In this document: in pieces, positions 25,375 through 33,245 of the stretch
Numbering within the stretch: position 1 is the stretch's first letter
Layout: each line of letters starts with the position of its first letter
Assembly: GCF_937981445.1 (NCBI RefSeq)
Contig: NZ_CALJON010000036.1
Span: forward strand, 1 to 42,762
DNA: 42,762 nucleotides
From: an uncultured Veillonella sp.
Lineage (GTDB): Bacteria; Bacillota; Negativicutes; Veillonellales; Veillonellaceae
Reading direction: 5' to 3'
The notes under the pieces: model-generated
What the model was told of the DNA's origin: nothing
Database searches by the model: none
The model's input: only the letters and a program-made list of their open reading frames with translations
Program-made: the position numbers and the translations under genes

Positions 25375-26382
25375 TTATTGCAATACATATACTTCTATGG
25401 ACTGTCTACCAAATTCCATTGCTTCACTATAGGAGTCCATCAGTAAATCAATGCGATGTCCTGAAATGGCGCCCCCTGTATCCGCTGCTATGGCCATGCC
25501 ATAACCAGGAATGTATAGACGTGTTCCTAATGGAATTACATCAGGATCCACTGCCACTACACCACGTCTTGCTACCATGCCTGTAGCTGTGATGCCTCGA
25601 CCATCACCATCAGTAGGTAAATACGCGCTCGCTTCCATTGTAAGCACCTCGCGGTAGCGTACTGTGCCTCGAGATGTTTCTACAACTGTTTCTCGAGAGC
25701 CCACTTTAATAATAGTCGGTACCATCTGTTTAATTGCCTTCTGATTAAGAAGTTGTCGTTTTATTTCTTTACCATCTTGATAGAAAATTTCTTCTTCTAC
25801 TGATTCCACGCCAGCAACGCCTTCTTGAACAACTTGTTCTTCGCCCATTGCCATGGTGTCATCACGTTGTCGAATGACCTGTGGTTCTACAGGTCGTTCA
25901 TAATTTTTTACAGAACGACTGGTTACTCGAGCAATGGCCACTTCACTATTAGCAGTAATGTGTGTATTGCCATCCTCTAATGGTACATAATTAGGTGCCT
26001 TATATCCCAACTCATCAGCTAAGCCTTGGGCTGTTGTTTGTACAGTCATAACAGTGTTTGTTTGACCATCAACAGTTACTTTTACAGGAAATGCTCTGAC
26101 TACAGTTACTACTGTGCCGTTCTCTAACGATGTGGTACTAAGAAGTATAGCATCTTTAGGATTGAGCGAAATCTTGGCATCGCGTAAAATTCCCTCCGCT
26201 GAGTTGAGGTGTGTCTTAACAATCTGTGTTTGACCATCAACATTAATAGTCACTGTCTTTTCGTTCCAAGCAAAACCTGAAACACTGACGAACACGACTG
26301 CTAAGAGTATCAGAAACAGGAACATGTGACGCTTTGCAAGAGTCACAATATTACTCTTCTGAATTACTAGATATTTTGTCAT
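25375..26382 (-). CDS. YabE-like cell-wall protein (ubiquitin-like, G5 and 3D domains)
   Basis: The 335-residue protein resembles Bacillus YabE and the resuscitation-promoting-factor analogues of Firmicutes, thought to be lytic transglycosylase-type wall enzymes. It has an N-terminal membrane segment (about 19-37) and two DUF348-type ubiquitin-like units (about 41-90 and 97-150). A G5 domain (about 165-245) and a C-terminal 3D domain (about 250-335) follow, with MEASAYLPTDGDG, VIPLGTRLYIPGYG and AADTGGAISGHRIDL carrying the conserved aspartates. AGGAGG precedes the ATG at 26382 and a promoter lies at 26403-26432. Its place before rnmV-rsmA matches Bacillus. Confidence 0.92.
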   Translation of the reverse strand: MTKYLVIQKSNIVTLAKRHMFLFLILLAVVFVSVSGFAWNEKTVTINVDGQTQIVKTHLNSAEGILRDAKISLNPKDAILLSTTSLENGTVVTVVRAFPVKVTVDGQTNTVMTVQTTAQGLADELGYKAPNYVPLEDGNTHITANSEVAIARVTSRSVKNYERPVEPQVIRQRDDTMAMGEEQVVQEGVAGVESVEEEIFYQDGKEIKRQLLNQKAIKQMVPTIIKVGSRETVVETSRGTVRYREVLTMEASAYLPTDGDGRGITATGMVARRGVVAVDPDVIPLGTRLYIPGYGMAIAADTGGAISGHRIDLLMDSYSEAMEFGRQSIEVYVLQ

Positions 26383-26402
26383 CTAATCCCTCCTGCTTTG
26401 CC

Positions 26403-26432
26403 ATTCTACCACAAGAGGATATATTAAGTCAA
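26403..26432 (-). promoter_or_regulatory. Promoter of the yabE-like gene
   Basis: Minus strand TTGACT, 18 bases, TAGAAT, with a very short leader of about 15 bases before the ATG. Confidence 0.7.
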
Positions 26433-26677
26433 ACAAACGAACTAGTATAAAGAAACTATCAAGCATTTACCGCCTTCTTCATAATTTTCATAATTTATTT
26501 TCTAACGGCCTATGTCTTTTTACAAGAGACACTTTTTTCAGTCGTTTCTTTTTTTCATTATTTTTTCTAACTCATCTCATTCACTTGTTATTCACTTTAG
26601 TAATAATAGAGGACATACTGAGTCTACTATCTCAAAAGCTAGTCTCTCACTTACTTAACAGGACCTATGAAAATTAT

Positions 26678-26716
26678 AAAAAAAGAGAGCTAAGAAAAAT
26701 TCTTCTTAACTCTCTT
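26678..26716 (-). terminator. Terminator of the polyphosphate operon
   Basis: A 14-bp stem with one mismatch (26683-26696 with 26703-26716) is followed by seven T on the minus strand. Confidence 0.88.
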
Positions 26717-26876
26717 ATAACTTTTTATTTGTTAACCTAGCAATATTTTTGATAAGTCGAAAAACGAGATTAAAACCGCATTAAAATGAAGCAATCCTCT
26801 TCAACCATCTTCAATGTCATTTAATATATGTTTTTCAACGAATCGTTAATTTTCGACACTCCATTTAAGATTGCGC

Positions 26877-28997
26877 TTAGATTTTTTTGTACATTGGTTG
26901 CATCTGCTCAATGACTGTAAGCTTTGGCTTTTCACTGGCTTGCTTAGCTACTTTCATTAACAAACTTTGAGCCGAAATAGGATTTTCACGAGCAACAATT
27001 TTACGATATGAACCATCAGTATTCATAATATGAGCCTTTTGATTATCCGCTAAATAGATTTTCAAAATCCCCACAATGCGCTCTTTATGGCGTTTTTCTT
27101 CAATAGGAATCATCAATTCCACCCGTTCATTCAGATTCCGTGGCATCCAGTCAGCACTAGATAAGAACACTTCATCCTTCCCACCATGACGGAAATAGAA
27201 TAATCTGTGATGCTCCAAGAAGCGCCCAATAATGGAGCGCACTTGAATCGTATCACTAACGCCCGGAATGCCAGGGCGAAGTGTACAGATGCCGCGCACG
27301 ATAAGATCGATTTTAACACCTTGGGACGAGGCTTCGTACAGCTTGGCCACCACTTCTTTATCTAATAAAGAGTTCATTTTACCAATAATATAGGCCTCTT
27401 CGCCACGTTTAGCACATTCAATTTCTTCATCAATATGAGCTAAAATCTTCTCTCTTAAATTAAGCGGTGCCACAATAAATTTATTCCACATTGGTGGATC
27501 AGAATAACCAGAAATAAGGTTAAAGAATGACGATGCGTCTTCACCATATTGATCATTACAAGTAAAAATACCACAGTCTGTATATAGACGAGCTGTTTTA
27601 CCATTGTAATTGCCTGTAGCCAAATGCACATACCGACGAATGGCATCATCTTCACGGCGTACAACCATAGTAATCTTAGAATGTGTTTTAAGACCTTTTA
27701 AACCATATATAACATGACAGCCCGCCTTTTCTAAGCGTCGAGCCATGAGAATATTATTGGCTTCATCAAATCGCGCTTTAACTTCCATGAGCACAGTGAC
27801 TTGCTTGCCATTATCAGCGGCCTTAATTAAGGACGAGATAATCGGTGAATTACCACTCACGCGATACAAGGTTTGCTTAATGGCTAACACTTGTGGATCT
27901 TGCGCTGCCTGTGCTACAAAGTCTTCCACAGCCTTAAAGGTTTCAAATGGATGATGCACAAAAATATCTTCTCTGCGGATGACATCAAATACACTTTCTT
28001 CTTCATGACCTACTAAATCAGCTGGTTCACATGGCTCAAATGGAGTGTAACGCAAATGGTCATACCCATCAATGTCGCAGAAGCCAAAATACATACACAA
28101 ATCTAATGGACCATTTAATTTAAAAGCATCCTGTGGCTTTAACTGCAAGCTATTTAAAATAAACTCCAATAAGCCTTCATCGCCCTCTCCAGCTACTTCT
28201 AAGCGGACAGAGGCCCCACGACGACGGCGACGCAACGATTCTTCCATTTCGCGAAGCAAATCCTGTGCTTCTTCTTCATCGATTTCAAGGTCCGCATCAC
28301 GAGTCACACGGAAGGTCATGCTTTTTAAAATTTCATAGCCCACGAAAAAGGCTTCAGAATAGTACGTAATAATATCTTCTAAGTAAATAAAATAACGTTT
28401 TTCTGTATAAGTTGGTACTTCCACAATGCGATTTAGCACTGAAGGAATAGGTAAAATGGCAATCTTAACCTCTTTGTCTTCTTCCGATTCCTCCACGGCA
28501 CGTTTGATCTGTACCACTGTATTCATCGTCTTATTAGCCAAAAATGGGAATGGATGCCCCGAATCCACCGCTAATGGCGTTACTACAGGATATATAACTT
28601 GTTCAAAATACTGGTGAAGCCAATCCAATTGAGTGCTCGTTAGGTCGGCTGGTTTTACGAAGAATATATTTTCTTCTTCTAATTGCTTTAATACATGCTG
28701 TAAATACGTATATTGCACGCGCACTAAGCGCTTAGCGGATTCATCAATGGCTTTTAATTGCGCCTTTGCATCCATGTGAGCAGCATCATATTTTACAATG
28801 CCATTCTCTTCTTGATGTCTTAAGCCAGCCACGCGAATCATAAAAAATTCGTCTAAATTAGAGCTCGTAATGGCTAGAAAACGTAAGCGTTCTAACAATG
28901 GATTGGTTGTATCAATGGATTCTTGTAATACTCTTTGATTAAATTTTAACCAAGATAATTCTCGATTAAAATAATATGTATGGTCTTGGAACATCAT
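26877..28997 (-). CDS. ppk1: Polyphosphate kinase 1
   Basis: Ppk1 makes polyphosphate chains from ATP reversibly, through a phosphohistidine. The 706-residue protein has the N-terminal NRELSWLKFNQRVL, the head domain, and the phospholipase D-like C-terminal domains. The catalytic histidine is His439 in KTHSKI. The second conserved region HLATGNYNGKTARLYTD follows. An insert of arginines (RRRRRG, about 256-261) lies in the head region. The first ATG overlaps the stop of the upstream Ppx-like gene (TAATGATG), with GGGAGG 6 bases before it. It is the last gene of a ppx-ppx-ppk operon ending at 26678-26716. Encoding synthesis and breakdown together suggests tight control of polyphosphate. Confidence 0.96.
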   Translation of the reverse strand: MMFQDHTYYFNRELSWLKFNQRVLQESIDTTNPLLERLRFLAITSSNLDEFFMIRVAGLRHQEENGIVKYDAAHMDAKAQLKAIDESAKRLVRVQYTYLQHVLKQLEEENIFFVKPADLTSTQLDWLHQYFEQVIYPVVTPLAVDSGHPFPFLANKTMNTVVQIKRAVEESEEDKEVKIAILPIPSVLNRIVEVPTYTEKRYFIYLEDIITYYSEAFFVGYEILKSMTFRVTRDADLEIDEEEAQDLLREMEESLRRRRRGASVRLEVAGEGDEGLLEFILNSLQLKPQDAFKLNGPLDLCMYFGFCDIDGYDHLRYTPFEPCEPADLVGHEEESVFDVIRREDIFVHHPFETFKAVEDFVAQAAQDPQVLAIKQTLYRVSGNSPIISSLIKAADNGKQVTVLMEVKARFDEANNILMARRLEKAGCHVIYGLKGLKTHSKITMVVRREDDAIRRYVHLATGNYNGKTARLYTDCGIFTCNDQYGEDASSFFNLISGYSDPPMWNKFIVAPLNLREKILAHIDEEIECAKRGEEAYIIGKMNSLLDKEVVAKLYEASSQGVKIDLIVRGICTLRPGIPGVSDTIQVRSIIGRFLEHHRLFYFRHGGKDEVFLSSADWMPRNLNERVELMIPIEEKRHKERIVGILKIYLADNQKAHIMNTDGSYRKIVARENPISAQSLLMKVAKQASEKPKLTVIEQMQPMYKKI

Positions 28998-30547
28998 TAT
29001 TTGCCTCCCACTTTGAGTTTTACTTGAAGCCCAAAGATTTCACTAAAATATTCTGTTTCTCGTTCAAATGTCCAGCTTTCTAAAGAAATATCTTGATCCG
29101 TATGTGCTTCAATGACGAGTGCTTTCTCCTTATGTTTTATAGATATGCGACTGATTTTATACTTGTGACTTACATCAAGGGCCCGCGCTAAACGCAAGAT
29201 AGCTACCAATTTAGTAACCCAGATTTTTTGAATTTCTTTCAAATATCTAAAGTTTTCATCATCATTATCTGGTCGACCCTTGTAATGATAATACACAACA
29301 TTAGCGACTACTTCTTTTTCCTTGTCTGATAAGCCGAATAAATCCGTGCCCATAATAATGTGGTAAGCATGTTCGCTATGATTGCGAAGACTAACAAATT
29401 TCCCCACCTCTGCCAAAATAGCCGCAATGCGCATCATAAAGGACATGCGGTCTGTAATGCCATGTTCGACTAAGGCATCACAAAGCTGGAGTGAAAAGCG
29501 TTCCACTTCGCGTGCATGATGTTCATCCACTTGAAAGCGTCTCGCAATGGCGCGAGCTAATTGCATATTTTGTTCCCGCATCATATACAAATAATTATTC
29601 GGATAGGTTTCCGAGCCATAATACAAAATAACCCCATCTACAAAGCTAGACGAGCTAACTAGCAAACATTGAGGCTGTACCATCTTAAGAAGCTCTTTAT
29701 AAAGGACAATCGTAGGCATAAGGATATTAGCACGAAACTCTGGTATATGATAGCGATTTACTAATTTCGTAGCTGAAATACCATGGAAGCTTTCCACAAA
29801 TTCATCAAATTGTTTTGGCAATAAGGACAAGGTTTCTTTGCCCTGTGCCACAAAGCCCATGAGGCCCGCCACTTCCCGCGCTTCATCACCAGATAAGACT
29901 AGGTATTTTACATTAAATCGACTCACTTCTTCTTGTACAGGCGATAACATACTGTGCAAATATTCCCCTACAGCATCAGGGAAACTTAAAGAAGACCGTT
30001 GATTGCGATTAAAGGATTCCATTACGCGCAATGTGCCGAGATGCACATTCTCTTGGAAGAGCAAAGCACCGCCCTTCCACACAGTAATGCCGACCCCACC
30101 AGAGGTAATATCTAAGAATAAAGCCGCATCTTCTGTGTCAGTAAGGCCTTGGCGCATCATATGATAATATAGGCCAAAGTATTTGTAATAAATTTCCTTT
30201 GGCATATCCACTACTTCTACTTTAAAACCGGTTTGAATGAATATTTGATCTAAAATACTCAAGCGATTTTCTGCTTCTCTTACAATGGCGGTGGCATATA
30301 CCTTATATTCAGTAACCCCATATTCTTCCATTAAGCGTTTATAACCTTTTAATAAACGGCATAATTCCTCGATAGTATTAAAGGATAGTCGTTTATTGTG
30401 AAATAATTCCTCCCCAAAGGTTACATTTTTCGAAGCATATTCAATGACTTTTACTTCGTCTATTGATGTATATTCAACAATGGTAATGCTCATACTACTT
30501 GCGCCTAAATGGATAATACCAAATAAGTGCGATTTACTTTTGCCCAT
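28997..30547 (-). CDS. Degenerate Ppx/GppA-family protein with HD-like domain
   Basis: The 516-residue protein aligns along its length with the Ppx/GppA protein encoded next to it but has lost key residues. The first phosphate loop reads IHLGASS (12-18) where the neighbour has IDLGSNS. The EEA acid motif has one Glu replaced by Lys (Lys117). The second loop reads DITSGGVGI (146-154) where DLGGASVE is expected. In the C-terminal HD-like domain the metal-binding HD pair is Ala-Glu (LAEVGK). It is therefore probably not an exopolyphosphatase. It may be a regulator or binding partner of the real Ppx or Ppk, or a sensor of (p)ppGpp. AAGGAGG precedes the ATG. The stop overlaps the ppk start. Confidence 0.85.
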   Translation of the reverse strand: MGKSKSHLFGIIHLGASSMSITIVEYTSIDEVKVIEYASKNVTFGEELFHNKRLSFNTIEELCRLLKGYKRLMEEYGVTEYKVYATAIVREAENRLSILDQIFIQTGFKVEVVDMPKEIYYKYFGLYYHMMRQGLTDTEDAALFLDITSGGVGITVWKGGALLFQENVHLGTLRVMESFNRNQRSSLSFPDAVGEYLHSMLSPVQEEVSRFNVKYLVLSGDEAREVAGLMGFVAQGKETLSLLPKQFDEFVESFHGISATKLVNRYHIPEFRANILMPTIVLYKELLKMVQPQCLLVSSSSFVDGVILYYGSETYPNNYLYMMREQNMQLARAIARRFQVDEHHAREVERFSLQLCDALVEHGITDRMSFMMRIAAILAEVGKFVSLRNHSEHAYHIIMGTDLFGLSDKEKEVVANVVYYHYKGRPDNDDENFRYLKEIQKIWVTKLVAILRLARALDVSHKYKISRISIKHKEKALVIEAHTDQDISLESWTFERETEYFSEIFGLQVKLKVGGK

Positions 30548-30559
30548 ACGATACCCTCC

Positions 30560-32098
30560 TTATAGGGACTCGTGCCACCTTACTACTAAATTCTTTTTGA
30601 AATCTTTTTTACATTGTTTGTTGAGCTTTGAAATCATCACCTCAGCCATAGACATATTATTATTGGCCTTAGTCCATACATTGACTATAATATCTTTCGC
30701 CGTAAACTCTGTATTTACAGACACCGCTGCTTGTTCATGGCTTTCGTCAATCGCTTCAGCAATGGCTAATAAAAGAGACACTTGATTCAATATCACTATA
30801 TCATCGCCTTGTAATAAACGACCATAAGGTGAGTTTTTAATGTATTTATTATTAGATCCATGAGAGCTAGACGCCATAAAACCGCAAATAGCTTGTTCTC
30901 GATGAGTTAAGCCATATAAATTGCTATTGGCGATAATATAGGCACTATGACGGGCATGGCTATAATAATTAACTACTTTACCTATATCATGCAAGAGGGC
31001 GGTAACGCGCAATAAATCACGCATGCGTTGTGGCCAATTATACTCCTGACTCCATTGATCAAATAAGGCATCACTCAAACGAGCAATATATTTAGAATGA
31101 ATTAAATCAATCTTGTTCATACCTAAAAGAATATTTTCAGCGGAATGAATTAAAATATTATCCATAATGCCATTAGGATTGAGATAATGTTCGCCATAAT
31201 ATCGATAGAATAAACCATCGCGAAGACCGCAGCCACTCACAATCATAACATCGGAGTCCGTATATAACATGAGTTCACGAACTACAGCCGCACCGGCAAT
31301 GATAATGTCCGCGCGTTCTTGGGAGAGGCCATTAATTTTCTTGCGTTGTGCCAAAGTCTTAGAACATACTGAATTATAAATCTCTTCTAAACGTGTAAAA
31401 GATAATTCATAATTATGAAGCTTTGCAATAGGATAATTATGGGCTCGTTGGTCAATTTTAGCTAAGTTACGAGCTGTACCACCAATGCCAATAAGCGGTA
31501 ATTTCTTATCCTTAAGCCATTTCTGTTCTTTTAATAAGGCCTGTATATGTGTCAACATGGATTTTAATTCCTTGTCGGACATTTCAGCTCCTTCTTGGTA
31601 AAGACCTGTCAAAGTCAAAGCCCCCATAGGTAAGCTAACAGACTCTACAATGGAGCGATTATTGACCAAGGTTACTTCCACGCTGGCACCACCTAAGTCA
31701 AAGAGAATAAAATCATCTAAGCCAATTGTATTGACAACGCCTAAAAAGCCCAAATGTGCTTCTTCTAAACCATCAATACACACTAAATTAATACCCGTTT
31801 GTTTTTTTACTAATTCAATAAATTCCGCACCATTCGTTGCCAAGCGCACCGCTGCGGTCGCTACGGCAATAATCTCATCACTCTCCATGGCGCTGGCCAT
31901 ATGCGAAAAAGCATTTAAAGTCTTAATGGCCCGATTAATCGCTTCATCCGTAAGGCGATTGTGATCCCACATATTTTCACTTAAACGAATGCTCTCTTTT
32001 TGTTGATAAATTAGCTGGTAACTGCCACTATCTTTAATTTCCGTAATAACAAAACGTACGGAGTTTGAGCCCAAATCTATAAATGAAACACGTTTCAT
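30560..32098 (-). CDS. ppx: Exopolyphosphatase / pppGpp phosphatase family protein (Ppx/GppA)
   Basis: The 512-residue protein would remove terminal phosphates from polyphosphate or convert pppGpp to ppGpp. The ASKHA-fold motifs are canonical: FIDLGSNSVRF (7-17), GLEEA (110-114) and FDLGGASVEV (133-142). A C-terminal HD-type domain with LLHDIGK (His about 370) and SHARHSAYII follows, as in long Ppx proteins. AGAGGA precedes the ATG and a promoter lies at 32135-32163. It is the first gene of ppx, degenerate ppx, ppk. Ppx versus GppA activity cannot be told from sequence alone. Confidence 0.92.
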   Translation of the reverse strand: MKRVSFIDLGSNSVRFVITEIKDSGSYQLIYQQKESIRLSENMWDHNRLTDEAINRAIKTLNAFSHMASAMESDEIIAVATAAVRLATNGAEFIELVKKQTGINLVCIDGLEEAHLGFLGVVNTIGLDDFILFDLGGASVEVTLVNNRSIVESVSLPMGALTLTGLYQEGAEMSDKELKSMLTHIQALLKEQKWLKDKKLPLIGIGGTARNLAKIDQRAHNYPIAKLHNYELSFTRLEEIYNSVCSKTLAQRKKINGLSQERADIIIAGAAVVRELMLYTDSDVMIVSGCGLRDGLFYRYYGEHYLNPNGIMDNILIHSAENILLGMNKIDLIHSKYIARLSDALFDQWSQEYNWPQRMRDLLRVTALLHDIGKVVNYYSHARHSAYIIANSNLYGLTHREQAICGFMASSSHGSNNKYIKNSPYGRLLQGDDIVILNQVSLLLAIAEAIDESHEQAAVSVNTEFTAKDIIVNVWTKANNNMSMAEVMISKLNKQCKKDFKKNLVVRWHESL

Positions 32099-32134
32099 GT
32101 TAACATCCTCTCATTTAAAATAATATATACTCTA

Positions 32135-32163
32135 ATCTTACATAAAGTATTCTATTATTTCAA
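32135..32163 (-). promoter_or_regulatory. Promoter of the polyphosphate operon
   Basis: Minus strand TTGAAA, 17 bases, TAAGAT, giving a leader of about 30 bases before ppx. Confidence 0.65.
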
Positions 32164-32267
32164 GGTAAAAAGCTCTCTTACCTTTATAGTAAAGTCTTGG
32201 CTTTTTGTACAGTAAATTTTTAGTAAGTTCTTGTAATATTTTTGTAAATGGTAATAATCAATTATAA

Positions 32268-32349
32268 TAAAAAGCGCATGGTTCTTACGCTTTCATAAGA
32301 CAGCTTGTTTAGCCACGTGCTGCTCCTATCTTAGCATATAACCATGCGC
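32268..32349 (-). terminator. Terminator of the metG-tatD unit, with branched loop
   Basis: GCGCATGGTT and AACCATGCGC (10 bp, perfect) close a loop of 56 bases that can form further hairpins. The stem is followed by TTTTTATT on the minus strand. The upstream half of the stem is part of a tandem repeat. Confidence 0.75.
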
Positions 32350-32387
32350 CTCACGTACTGCTCTTCTACTTAGCGTACCATGCGCTT
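32314..32387. repeat. Two tandem copies of a 36-38 base element
   Basis: Unit A (32314-32351) and unit B (32352-32387) lie head to tail. On the minus strand both read GCGCATGGT, a short variable part, GCTAAG, TAG, then AGCAG and ACGTG with small changes. Only one complementary AACCATGCGC exists (minus strand, at 32274-32283), so either copy could pair with it, with unit A the better match. Confidence 0.8.
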
Positions 32388-32474
32388 CATATTCAATTAT
32401 AAATCGACCTATAAACCTTCACATCTGACCTACACATGAGTCAGTTGGCCATGTTTTACATCAATAGTCCCAAT

Positions 32475-33245
32475 CTACTCAATATGGAAAATTCGTTTGC
32501 CATTTTCTAATGCCATAGCTGCAAACTCGTCCACATCCATGCCTTTTAACTTAGCAATTTCTTCTGCCACAAATTGCGTTTTGCTAGGGTCATTGCGGCG
32601 CCCTCTAAAAGGTGGTGGCGTTAAGTAAGGCGAATCAGTTTCTATCAAGATGCGATCTAAGGGCACTTCCTTGGCCACTTCCTTTAATTTTGTTGACTTA
32701 GGGAATACAACGGGCCCTGCAAAGGAAATGTAATAACCTAATTTAATACATTCTTTAGCCATTTCCCAACTTCCCGAATAGCAATGGAAAATACCAAAAT
32801 TTCCCTTACCATGTTCTTTTAAAGTGACTAAAATATCACCATGAGCATCGCGGTCATGAATAATAATTGGTAAATTCACTTCACGAGCTAATTCCAATTG
32901 ATATATGAACTCACGCATCTGTGTTTCTTTATCGGAAAAATCATAGTAATAATCTAAACCAATCTCCCCAATAGCTTTTACCTTTGGATTATGTAAGGCT
33001 TGTTCTTTAAAATAGTCATAGTCATCCGCTGTTACATCTTTTGATTCGTGAGGATGCACGCCTACTGCTGCATATACTTGATCATATTTAGCCGCCAAAG
33101 CAATGGCCGATTCTGCTGTACCGCGATCTACAGCAGGGCACATAATATACTCTACGCCAGCATCAACGCAAAGCTGTAACATCTCTTCGCGATCATTATC
33201 AAAGCGTCCATCATTAATATGGGCGTGCGTGTCAAATAAACGCAT
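32475..33245 (-). CDS. tatD: TatD-family metal-dependent DNase
   Basis: The 256-residue protein is a TIM-barrel hydrolase of the TatD family (Bacillus YabD), a metal-dependent deoxyribonuclease linked to DNA repair. The metal ligands are visible in DTHAHIN (N-terminus), GEIGLDYYYD, IIHDRDA, FHCYSGS and ETDSPYL. The length is typical. The ATG overlaps the metG stop by one base (TAATG), so it is coupled to metG, the same neighbour as in Bacillus. Confidence 0.94.
   Translation of the reverse strand: MRLFDTHAHINDGRFDNDREEMLQLCVDAGVEYIMCPAVDRGTAESAIALAAKYDQVYAAVGVHPHESKDVTADDYDYFKEQALHNPKVKAIGEIGLDYYYDFSDKETQMREFIYQLELAREVNLPIIIHDRDAHGDILVTLKEHGKGNFGIFHCYSGSWEMAKECIKLGYYISFAGPVVFPKSTKLKEVAKEVPLDRILIETDSPYLTPPPFRGRRNDPSKTQFVAEEIAKLKGMDVDEFAAMALENGKRIFHIE

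Larger units (their letters stand above)
26383..26876. other. Non-coding stretch between ppk and the yabE-like gene
   Basis: It holds the ppk terminator (26678-26716) and the yabE-like promoter (26403-26432). Between them are about 240 A+T-rich bases with a direct repeat of AAGTGAAT (minus strand, near 26575-26600). I see no gene and no recognisable riboswitch. The 160 bases between the ppk stop and its terminator hold only very short open frames without ribosome binding sites. Confidence 0.5.
32099..32474. other. Non-coding stretch between tatD and ppx
   Basis: From the tatD side it holds two tandem copies of a 36-38 base element (32314-32387), a terminator built from the nearer copy (32268-32349), a pair of mutually exclusive short hairpins (32162-32213) and the ppx promoter (32135-32163). 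No open frame with a ribosome binding site is seen. A TATAAT near 32398-32403 on the minus strand could start a small RNA, but its -35 is poor. Confidence 0.6.

Noticed and set aside
26433..26677. Possible riboswitch before the YabE-like gene
   Set aside because: The clear promoter at 26403-26432 lies downstream of this region, so it is not in the main leader, and no conserved riboswitch core was seen.
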